64,000 nucleotides of DNA, from contig KN834753.1 in the NCBI GenBank assembly GCA_000827265.1, forward strand, positions 898,686 through 962,685, written 5' to 3'. Positions 1-11,664 of this stretch are shown piece after piece. Source of the stretch: Collybiopsis luxurians FD-317 M1 (taxonomy: Eukaryota > Basidiomycota > Agaricomycetes > Agaricales > Omphalotaceae). A model generated the notes under the pieces. That model saw nothing but the letters and a program-made list of their open reading frames with translations, was not told the DNA's origin and made no database searches. Position numbers and translations under genes: made by a program. Position 1 is the stretch's first letter. Every line of letters starts with the position of its first letter.

Positions 1-894
<894 letters not shown>

Positions 895-947
895 GACAAT
901 TCAAGGACAAGTTAATTCTTAGGGGATGTGGTGATACACTTTGTATT

Positions 948-2139
948 CTACAAATTACTGAGATTATTCTGATTATTCTGGGATAGGAATTCCTCCCATG
1001 CTGCTTTATCCATAGCATAACTCTCCGTATCCTCGTCTGGAAAAGTTCGAGATTTAACAGCTTCAGCATACTTTTGGATAGCAGAATCGCGCTCAGTTTT
1101 CAGGTCACCAAATCTCCTGACGAATTTTGCTTTGTGGCCTGCCCAAGTGCCTAATAGATCGTCCCAAACCAAGACCTGGGAATGTTTAAGAGAGCAGTAG
1201 ATATCAGATAAAGAAACCAGACTCACTTGACCGTCTGTCTGTGGACCAGCTCCAATACCTGGAATTGAGATAGCAACTTTGAGCACGAGGGACCATCGTT
1301 TAAGAATCCATTGCACTAATACCTATCGTCGGTATTCGCAATCGCTCCGTCAAAAATGCGGCCAATTCTTTCGGTACAGCTTCCAGTACGATCGAGAAAA
1401 CTCCAGCCTTTTCCAAAGCCAACGCATCCTCTACAATCCGCGTGGCACTCTCCACATCCTTACCCTGCACCTTGTATCCAGACATGGACACATGTCTTTG
1501 CGGAAGTAGGCCCACATGAGCCATAACAGGTATCCCAATCCCTGTTAATTTCCGTACGATGCCACTCATCTCCGAGCCTCCCTCCAGCTTTAATGCTTCC
1601 ACCCGGCCTTCCTGGATTAGCCTCACCGCGTTCCGAGCAGTTTCTTCCAATGATACGTGATAGGAGCCAAACGGCATATCGGCGACGAGAAAAGGATGAG
1701 TTGTACCTCGAGCGACGGCGCGAGTGTGATAAATCATTTCATCCAAGGAAAGCTCTGTGGTGGATTTGTATCCCAGACAGACCTGAGCCAACGAATCGCC
1801 CACGAGCGTGATGTCGACGAGGGAATTGGACGAACAAGCGAGAGCACCCGGATAGTCATAGGCTGTGATCATGGTTATCGGAATTTTCTTTTCCTTCATC
1901 ACTTGCAAAGATTGGATGGTGACCTTTTTTCGCGGCTTATCTGAGAGACATCGATTAGAAAGGGTTACCCAACAGAGGATGACCTTACTTGAGGATTCCG
2001 AAGGCCCGTAGAAGCTCATCATCCGTAGATGTCTGTGGACGCGTACACCATATCCAATATTTCTTTGAAAGACGCAAAAAGCCATGGAGACAATCCAGGA
2101 TAGACGTTGGTGGTTAAATACTTTGGGCTTGCATGACAA
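948..2139 (-). CDS. ECM31: 3-methyl-2-oxobutanoate hydroxymethyltransferase (ketopantoate hydroxymethyltransferase)
   Basis: This PanB-family enzyme adds a hydroxymethyl group from methylene-tetrahydrofolate to 2-oxoisovalerate, the first committed step to pantothenate and CoA. Seen in the translation: KVTIQSLQVMKEKKIPITMITAYDY, the VGDSLAQVCLGYKST metal-site block, FLVADMPFGSY, ALKLEGGSE, IPVMAHVGLLPQ and then GIGAGPQTDGQVLVWDDLLG after splicing. Three introns can be placed with clean GT..AG ends at 1941-1988, 1259-1322 and 1176-1226, all restoring frame. The first 60 or so residues are basic and hydrophobic and precede the catalytic core, which fits a mitochondrial targeting peptide; another Met 18 codons downstream is also possible. 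The tail ends in an Asn/Gln-rich stretch. Family assignment is firm; the exact start is less so. Confidence 0.93.
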
Positions 2140-2567
2140 CTGGCCGGATGAACAGAGGTTTTAAAATAGGGTAATTCTAAGAGATGGTACGATATCCTGA
2201 TTCTTGGGGTCTTACTAACGATGAGACCACTGCTTTGTTTAAGGTACGAGTAAAAGCAGAAACCGTTGGGGTGAACCAGAGGCTGATTGTCCGGGAACTT
2301 GGGATTCCGAGATGCACTCCGGGTCCCTTTCCAGTTTCCAGGTCCGAAATGTTAGTAACGGGCCGGACAAGACAGTAGCGCTAACAGTGGTATTCAGAAA
2401 CATTTTTAAGAAACAACTTGTTCAGCTACCACTAACAGGTTGGTACATGTGGGGTCAATTGGTCAAGCTAAAGAGAGAAACCACACATACAAACCCAACC
2501 CAAGATATTAAAGCAAGTATAGAGTCCATGTAGATGCCACTGAGAAACAAAAGTCCCACTGTGTTCC
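2140..2567. other. Intergenic: promoter side of the PanB gene and 3' flank of the wall-protein gene
   Basis: Both neighbours lie on the minus strand, so this 428-bp gap should hold the 3' UTR of the gene to the right and the promoter of the PanB gene to the left. The short open frames here (about 64-73 codons on the plus strand) have no recognisable motif, are rich in V/R/T, and lack exon partners. I see no RNA gene or repeat. Confidence 0.6.
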
Positions 2568-3334
2568 TCAAGCTAGAAGAGCGCCAACGAGGGCAAGAAC
2601 ACCGAACATTCCAGTCTGAGCATCAAGGGTAACAGCACCGTTGCTCGAACCAGTAAAATCAGTAACCCCGGCAGTATCAGTACTGGAGCCTGTAACAGGG
2701 GTGGTAGGCACAGTGGCCGTTCCAGCACTGTTGATTACAAAAAATCATTAACGAGATTCGCGAAAATCAAGAAATAAAGCTCACGTAGCGGCAGGAGTAG
2801 AAGAAGTAGAGGAGGAGGTGGTGTTCGATTCAGTAATATTGAAAATCGGGGACTGCGCCAGGATACTGTTGAGCTGTGTGGTATTGACAACCAAATTGAC
2901 TCGGTATCCTCCTCCAGGAGAAGGCCAGCCACCACTAGGCGGGTTCAAGGTCGTGTTACCTAGAGTACCGTCGACCTGAGCAGCAAGAACTTGAGATTCG
3001 GAAGAATCCTGAAGAAAATAAGATTAAACGATATTCGGTAAGAGAGGGTTGGTTACGAACATTCACGTTAACGAGAACGGCGGTAAAGTTGAGGGGGTCA
3101 GTGTCAACCCTCTGCCAAGTCAAACTAAAAAGAAAGGTCGAAATCGAGGACCACACTTGAAAACAAGCACATACGGCTGGGCGCCAGAGTTTACCCATCC
3201 TATACGGAAGACTGAGCACTGTTTGTTTGAAAATGAAGACCAGAAGACTCGCCTTGAGCGGAATTGGGGGAAATAACCGTGTAGGCGCAGGCAGAAGCAG
3301 CAAATGCAAGACAAAGGGCAGCGGCAGAACGCAT
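2568..3334 (-). CDS. Secreted Kre9/Knh1-type, Ser/Thr-rich, probably GPI-anchored protein
   Basis: The start MRSAAALCLAFAASACAY is a clear signal peptide with a small-residue cleavage site. After it comes TVISPNSAQG, the usual beginning of the Kre9/Knh1 N-terminal beta-sandwich domain (PF10342-like), then LTWQRVDTDPLNFTAVLVNVN, an exon with QVLAAQVDGTLGNTTLNPPSGGWP, and GGYRVNLVVNTTQLNSILAQ, again in family order. The rest is a Ser/Thr-rich spacer (FNITESNTTSSST) and the C-terminus is hydrophobic (FGVLALVGALLA then stop), as in a GPI signal. Several introns are needed. Such proteins are thought to act in cell-wall beta-glucan assembly or as wall-surface proteins, but this member's role is not known. 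Confidence 0.87.
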
Positions 3335-3523
3335 GTCGAACAGGATTACTTTCGGGTAAGGAATGTAGGAGTTTTTAAAGGGGTGGAGGTTAAAAGAAGG
3401 AAACGAGGAACACAAGGTTTTTCTCGCCGTATTTGACACCTGCCACGTGCGACTGCTAATAACTCGATACGGTTATCGACGATTTTCGCCGTTCCATTCA
3501 AGCTGTTTGTCAAGATTTACATT

Positions 3524-4713
3524 TTAGCTACTAGATACACAAACTCCCTTCACCATATCCTCAGCGTCCGTCCACAAATCGCGCTGTCCCCATATTCCAA
3601 TCACCACTGAAATTATCATCCAACACGAAGTTTCGTCTCCAAGAGCATCCTTGTCGGCTTGTGAAGCCCGTTCATGCATCATTACCTTTAACAGGGCGAT
3701 ACAAGCCCGGGTCAGGTTGCGGAGCAAGTTCATGTCATCGGCAGATATGTAGTCGTCAACCCGAGTAAGCAAAGCAAAGACCCATTGGAATTGTGTTTCT
3801 GAAAGCCGAGGAAAGGGTAGCTGACGATCTTTTGACAGGTGCTGGTTGATCCAATATGTAAAGTACATCAACAGGTGCAAGGCCATCCGCTAGATAAAAA
3901 CTTTCAGAGTATATACCAAAATGCAGCCCAACGAAATGCTCACGTCGTCCAACTGACCTAAAAGCAAAGGTGTAGGGGCAATAGGCTTATACTTAGGAGG
4001 GGATTCTAGGTCCTTGTCTGGATCCTGGGACGATTCATCTTGATCTCCTGAGTAGTCCAGTGCACTTTGAGGGTCATCGTCAAAAGCGCGCATTCCTCGT
4101 CCGTATTTTTTCTGTTTCAAAGTTTTCGGTTTCTTTGGACGATTCCAGATGGATTCGGGCTTGCCTGCTAGGAACTCCCACCAAGCTGCCCTATCTTTTA
4201 TATCAGGCATGCGTATTTTGCCATTGTTCGAGACGATTTGATGAGTGGATTGTAGAATGTTCTAATCCAAACGGGTAAATACTCCAAGCTTTTGAGAAGG
4301 AGAAAGATCCGACGTACCTTTCTCAAGTTCCGAAATCTGATCTCAAACAAGTTGCGCCACTCCGGGGATGGTAAAGACGGATGCATAGTCTCGACAGAAC
4401 GAGAAGGAGGATGAACGGGCTCTAGTGTCTGATAGGGATTTGGTACTCGAGTAATGTGCGGTAAGAGGCGAGCATCTCGTCTGCAAGCGGTTAGATAAGT
4501 ATTGAGTGAGCAAACAAGGAAAGCTACGGACCTGACAGTGAAGAGATATTGCAATCCATCGCCGGGAACACCGTCAAAGTCGTCTGGAAGATCTGCTACT
4601 GGGAGAATCTGTTTGCCAAACAAAGGCTCATCGTCGTCAGAGTTGTGGTTCAGCATAAGTAAATAAGCGCCCATCCGTTTCCCATTTTCGAACTCTGATG
4701 GTACAGCACTCAT
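3524..4713 (-). CDS. Gemin2 / SIP1-family snRNP assembly factor
   Basis: Gemin2 binds the Sm pentamer and works with SMN in assembling spliceosomal snRNPs; the yeast relative is Brr1. The N-terminal part has KQILPVADLPDDFDGVP and LQYLFTVRRDA, the usual fungal opening. The middle has WRNLFEIRFRNLRK, then IKDRAAWWEFLAGKPE, matching the family's W..F block. The C-terminal half is helical, with MYFTYWINQHL, FPRLSETQFQWVFALLTRVDDY, LLRNLTRACIALL and VIGIWGQRDLWTDAEDMV, the last matching the family's final helix (..F.QRDL.DE). Introns fall after the second Asp of GQLDD and in the VRR region. An acidic, Lys-rich linker separates the halves. The start codon lies 1 bp from that of the divergent neighbour. 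Confidence 0.87.
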
Positions 4714-4714
4714 A

Positions 4715-5672
4715 ATGGCCGAACAGGACGACGATATCGACGTCGAGGCCCTCCAGGCTCAAATCGATCTTTCCATGTCGGTCACTAATGATCTTGTTTC
4801 GTCTTGGATAAATACCCCACTCAAATCCAAGTCGTCGTCATATAATCAAAATTTAGAGGCAGAATTGAAGGAATACATGCGAAGACCACCGAGGTAGGTA
4901 CGTATTCGAGTTGGAAACATTGACTAGATACTTAATTCAACCAGACTTGGAGTGGGTGCATCTATTCCAGAGTCTTCGTCCGTCTCTTCACGAGAGACTG
5001 CGCGGTTAAAAGGACAGTTGGTTGGTAAAGGCAAGAAGCGTGCCAGAGAAGAAGAAGAAGCGTCCACAAGGCCAGTTTCCGACGATGAGGGCGAAAGTAG
5101 GGCTAGGGCTATCCGGAAGAAACCTGTGCTCAATCCCTTTTCCATTCCCGCCTTGAAGAAAAAAAAACTTCAGGAAAACAGCATTCCGCTCGCAAAAGTC
5201 GATGATGACAAAACAACTACGGCCAAGGCTGCATCTCCAAAATCTCAAGTCTATCCACGGAAAGAAATAACGGCCGTCGACACAGACGAAACCCGTCAGA
5301 GCGTGCCCGTGAAGCAACTGAAAGGTTACCATATTCAATGTTATTTCCGAGCTTGTTATTTATTTTGCATGCTCAGCTTCCGGGAGCAAGTCTTCACAAA
5401 AAAGTCCTCAACATACACCGTCTTCCGCTGCGAAACAATCTCAGAGTCCCCGACGTGACCAAGAGCTCCCGTCCGATCTTGTGAACGCCGTACTGAATCT
5501 CAACGGGCCCGTTGGAGGGAATATGTCGGATTCTGATTCTGATGACAATGATAATGATGGGGTTGCTTCCGCATCGCCCTCTCAGCCAAAAAAGAAAAAG
5601 CGGAAGAGGCGGAAGAAGAAGAAAAAGGCGCAATTCGATGGAGGATCAGCGGAAGTGCCTCAAACAAGATGA
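4715..5672 (+). CDS. Uncharacterised basic nuclear protein with conserved N-terminal helix (possibly DUF3245-like)
   Basis: Three exons join in frame: the first ends at YMRRPPR, the second begins LGVGASIPES, and the third begins with ASGSKSSQKSP after an intron closing ..gctcag. The first 50 residues are acidic then helical (DVEALQAQIDLSMSVTNDLVSSW), and this is the only part that looks conserved; it reminds me of the DUF3245 family, but I am not sure. The rest is Lys/Glu/Ser-rich and disordered, with KGKKRAREEEE, a run of Asp/Ser residues (SDSDSDDNDND) and a strong nuclear-localisation stretch KKKKRKRRKKKKK near the C-terminus. A nucleolar or chromatin role is inference from composition only. 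Confidence 0.75.
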
Positions 5673-5950
5673 TGGTGTGTCCCCGAACATTCCTCCACGC
5701 CTCAGATACTTACAATGGTCGTTTAGTACCTCCCGTCCTTCTTGCCTATGTATTCCGTACATATGAAACTAGCTCTGCCATCCATTGACATTGACATTTT
5801 GTGACATTGCTGCGGCCTTTTTCTCCCTACACTCAACAAAACAGTGTCGCCTATCACCAACTCATTGTTGCGAGCAATGTCCGCGCGTTTCAAGTTTCCA
5901 GTAGCAATGCATCTCCCGTTGTAACAAATCTATTCTGCCCGTCTCGGCCA

Positions 5951-6570
5951 CTAATATCGAGTAGCGAAAAGCTTTTCCTCATCTTCTAAACTGACATTTC
6001 GGCTCCATGTGGTACGTATAGCCAAATCTCCAAGCAGCGCGAACTCCAATGAAGTGGCTATGAGTTGCATTCTTTGTGTTCCATCGACGTCGGCGGGGAA
6101 GACTTCATTAATCCCAAACACATCCACCTTTCCCTGGCTCCCGTAGGATATGATCGCCATCACGACGAAACAGACAAGCCAAGTCAACGATAAAAGACAT
6201 TCCAGTGCTGCAGCTTCAACCGAAATCATCCATTTCAGGTCTGGGCGGGCATACAGGAGCATGATTGACGGAAGGTGGAAGAATATCGTGAGTAATCCTG
6301 TGAGTGGATTCATGTAAAGCTGCGTTCAGATACAATTAGTCTTTGATACTCGGTAGTAATGAACACGTACGGATAACGCTCCATAATCGAAAACGGACAT
6401 AATAACGATAGATGTGCTTGTTAACAGGGAGATGTAATGCAACCAAATTATCGTTCTAGGAATTCGTTGGCCATGACACGGCAACTCTGGCATTCCAGGA
6501 TTTGCTCTCTGCGGCCAGCGCAGGGACAAGATCAAGCCTGGAACGCATATGGCGCTCAATGCGCGTATAC
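5951..6570 (-). CDS. Small multi-pass membrane protein, function unknown; 5' end not resolved
   Basis: Two exons can be supported. The upstream one reads ICVPGLILSLRWPQRANPG and continues through WLHYISLLTSTSIVIMSVFDYGAL. A donor gtacgt and acceptor aacgcag join it to LYMNPLTGLLTIFFHLPSIMLL and on to LLSLTWLVCFVVMAIISYG. The end is SLEFALLGDLAIRTTWSRNV.. with stop at 5951-5953. At least four hydrophobic segments are visible, so this is a membrane protein of about 200 residues or more. The first exon or exons lie between about 6570 and 6850. Candidate frames there (one with IVLIWYIMSVQLD) break before a clean splice, so I leave the start open. I do not recognise the family. Confidence 0.6.
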
Positions 6571-6928
6571 TTATGGTGTGGAGATGTTTTGATGGTTACT
6601 TGTGATGGTCACACCTCCGCAAGGCTGTACTTTCTCGCCTTCTCCGATACCTTTCATCCGCAAGGCGGACTGAGCACATCGAGTTGAACTGACATTATGT
6701 ACCAAATCAAAACGATAGTGTTGTGAATATCGTTGCAACGTTGAGCAAGAACAGAGTCTTTTCTGTGGATAGAGGAACAACGTTCAGATTATAACGGGTC
6801 TGATTTAAATCAAAGGATGAAACGTCCAAGAAATGCGGAGGGTTTACATAGATCCATACTTCATCCTACATACACACAAAATAAGAATAAGTCTAATCCA
6901 TTTGAGCGCCACAGAAATTCAGTCCTTA

Positions 6929-7857
6929 TCAGCGTCCACTTGGCCTTCGTGTCGTCCCGCGACGTTGGCCAGCGCCCCGACCGGTAGGTCTCGAACCTCT
7001 AGAATGCCCGGTACCTCTCCGAGACGACTGTCCGACCAGACGATGGCTGCTACTGTGGTGTCGTAAAGCAGGGCGGCTATGTCTTGAACTTCCTCCTCGA
7101 GTGCCACCGCTGGAACTTTTCCGCTGAGGCGGTTGAGGCTTCTGGCGAGATCCGAAGAGCGAAAATCCTCTCGAAGACTTCATCTGCGTCTTCTGTTTCT
7201 TGAAAGCTTTCGCGGCTCTCATTTCTTGCATTCCCTGAAGAAATATCACGAAGAGTTGTGATGTGGTTGATTCAGACTACGCACTTGACTTCGAAGTTTC
7301 TCGTTCCCAATGAGAGTTCCCCTCATTTTTGCCAGCCAGCCATGCATTGTAGAGGGGATTGGACGACTACGTCGAGTACCATCCCGGTGAAACTGTATGA
7401 CAGTGAGGATATAAAATCAGAGAAAAGAATTGTACGCACATCAGAGGCCCATTCAATCTTCATCGGGTCACAGACTATCAGATGCAGGTTGGGGTAGAAG
7501 TTGAAACTTGAAGGATCAAGTATGGTGTCATTGTCATAATTATAGTCTTTCAGTTGACCTTTTTCATTCTAGCTCATCTACACTTGCGCAGGTGCAACAC
7601 GCTTCAACCTTCAAGTCCTGGTTCAACACACGCCGTATCCTCGCTGCAAAAACATGCGGCTCGCGTGGCCAGCGACAGTGTGTGCTTACCACGCCACATC
7701 CATTGATTTCAAGTGCAAAGTCTGCCGAATAACTGCTGGTGTCCTGTGCTACAGTGTGTAGCAGCAATTTACGTGATAAATGTCCGAGGGACGAAGCTAC
7801 TGCTTCGGCGGACATGGGTAATTTAGGTGTATGATATTCCCTGAATGCCACTTTCAA
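6929..7857 (-). CDS. Hypothetical protein, gene model uncertain
   Basis: The 5' exon is convincing: MKVAFREYHTPKLPMSAEAVASS (or a start at the second Met) through HVFAARIRRVLNQDLKVEACCTCA. I can splice it to YNYDNDTILDPSSFNFYPN and HLIVCDPMKIEWASD, then to FHRDGTRRSRPIPSTMHGW, and across a clean gtgcgt..ttcag intron to GMQEMRAAKAFKKQKTQ. From there the frame continues into a basic Arg/Ser/Gly-rich tail ending near 6929. A different frame in the same stretch (from about 7125 down to 6919) reads KVPAVALEEEVQDIAALLYD and VAAIVWSDSRLGEVPGIL with good codon use, so the true 3' end may be in that frame. No family is recognised. Confidence 0.5.
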
Positions 7858-8803
7858 CGGGATCGAATGACTCGGCCTACCTGTGCATTTGACTGGAAAT
7901 TTTTAAACTCTTATGGCCGAATTTCCACAAATGACCCTCGGAGGCCGTCTCATTCCGTGTATTAGCGGACTGGTCATCCTAGCTCATGTTTTGTCAAGAG
8001 TCAAGAGTTCAAACTTTTGAAGGATAACAGCGATTGGGCAACGATAGACTTTTTCCTGCAACAGGCAGTCTTTGTTTATTACGTTTTCTACCTTTCTCCC
8101 CGCACTATCGGTCCAAGGTATACAAATCGAACGCGGGGTGGATTGAAGCTGAATGCCGTGCTGGAACTTAATGTTTTCAAACGAAACTGGGCATCTAACT
8201 TCTCAACAAGGGCGAACTGGCGAATATACCAGAACTGGATTAGACCCTCGACAATGTGCAGTCGCGACGAGGTCGCGACAGGCCGCAATCAGTATCGCGT
8301 TGATTTTCTTTCTCAAGAAGAAGGAAGTAGCGAACCGGCTGTGACACAGTAATGAAACTTTGGTGCCACTCGGTGCAATGCGCGCGAGAGGACGATACCG
8401 TGTTTTTTTTCAAGTCGCAAAGTAACTCTGTCTGGAGTTTTAATCGTCGTACGGAAATTTCCATAAATGGTCTTTCGTGTTTGACTCTCCAAATCGGGGC
8501 GATAGGCGCTCAATTATTTAGGTACACCGCATTACTCGAAGCAGCAACCCCCGACTAGCAGTGAGCATTCCGTTTAGAAACACCGCTTGTTGATTTCAAA
8601 GCGCGCCGTCAAACTCGATGGCTGGGAAGACTACCCGCAGAGCTGAACAACCACGTAAAAAACTTGAAAAAAATTGGGCTCGCGAAAGAGGTACAAGAAG
8701 GGCGTTCTTTCGTTTCTGCGTTCTTCAATAACCCAGATCCTCAATCCTTTGACTTCTGCCTCATAGTACACCCTCTACTGCTTACTCTCCGCCGCCTTCA
8801 AAG
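7858..8803 (+). promoter_or_regulatory. Long divergent intergenic region upstream of the phosphatase gene
   Basis: This 946-bp gap separates two divergent genes. An open frame of about 110 codons at 8017-8352 has no motif and mixed composition, and I do not accept it as a gene. Two perfect 8-bp palindromes GTCGCGAC lie at 8261-8268 and 8272-8279, 11 bp apart. A pyrimidine-rich tract precedes the start codon at 8804, as is common in fungal promoters. No tRNA or repeat element is seen. Confidence 0.5.
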
Positions 8804-9515
8804 ATGTCTAGCTGGAAAAACGTGAACACTATCATTGAAGGACGCCTGTATCTCGGAAAGTGAGTAAGAAGTCTGGTCTTCTGAGCGCGTCCAATGAATG
8901 TCTCGTTATATCTAGCATCATCGCCGCCAGGTCGACGCGTTCCTTAGCTGAACGTCGAATAACGCACATTCTCTCCGTATGCACAGATCCCATCCCTGCG
9001 GAACTTCCCGCAAGCGGAATTAGACACATGCGTATACCTGTTGAAGACGTGGACTACGCAGATCTCCTGATTTACCTTCCCTCCGCCGTGTTTTTCATTG
9101 AAGATGCCCTTCGAAACGGGGGAGTTGTTCTCGTTCACTGTGTGGAGGGACTTTCTCGTAGCGCCGCCGTCGTTGCTGCCTATCGTAAGTGCTGTGGCGT
9201 TCTGGTGACGACCTTGACATTAACGAGCCTGTTTCTAACGAATACAGTCATGCGCACACGTCGTTTGAACGCCACACAAGCCCTGGAGATAGTTCGACAA
9301 TGTAGGTCCTGCTGTATAGCGTTCACTTCTGAATCTCGAGTCTCGGCTAACGCCTGTAAATCCAAGGTCGTGAACAAATTTGGGTGAACCCGGGCTTTCA
9401 GGAGCAGCTGGTTCTATACGAATTGTGCCAGTATGCCCCCTCGCAGACTAACGGTATCTACGTCAGTTGGAGGCACAAGCTCAACAATCGTCTCGCTGCA
9501 GCTGGACTTGCATGA
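8804..9515 (+). CDS. Dual-specificity protein phosphatase
   Basis: The spliced product is about 175-180 residues, only a DSP catalytic domain: WKNVNTIIEGRLYLGN, then ERRITHILSVCTDPI, HMRIPVEDVDYADLL and the signature HCVEGLSRSAAVVAAY, which holds the catalytic Cys and Arg of the HCxxGxxRS loop. The general-acid Asp is likely in the VEDVDYADL segment. Three introns restore frame: after GGAAA (exon resumes ATCATCGCC), inside the codon after VVAAY, and after VRQ, where exon 4 begins EQIWVNPGFQEQLV and runs to the stop at 9513-9515. Size and motifs are like the catalytic part of Yvh1/DUSP12 or small atypical DUSPs, without the Yvh1 zinc-binding tail. Substrate unknown. Confidence 0.9.
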
Positions 9516-11366
<1,851 letters not shown>

Positions 11367-11664
11367 AGTGGTACTGTCTTGCCCCATCTGGCTCTACTTT
11401 ATCATCGTTGTATTCCTCACGATCTTTCACGATGCCGAAAATGTATGAAGCGCCGTCGCATTCTCCATTCAACTCCAATTCCCATGTTTTCGTCGCCCTT
11501 GCTTTTCGGATTACCCTCTTCACTCTGCTTATTCTGAAAATCTTCTCTTTCATGTACCTAGGTGGACCCTGGAATTCTTATGTGGGGTTCCTATTTTCTT
11601 AGAAATTCCAATTCATTCCATGCATTAAACTACAGTGGTCTTACATTTGAGAATAATCATTTAT

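Noticed and set aside
2184..2533. Plus-strand open frames upstream of the PanB-type gene
   Set aside because: Short, no motif, no exon partners; they lie in the presumed promoter.
8017..8352. 111-codon plus-strand open frame in the long promoter region
   Set aside because: No motif, mixed composition, no splice partner, and an antisense ORF of similar quality covers it.
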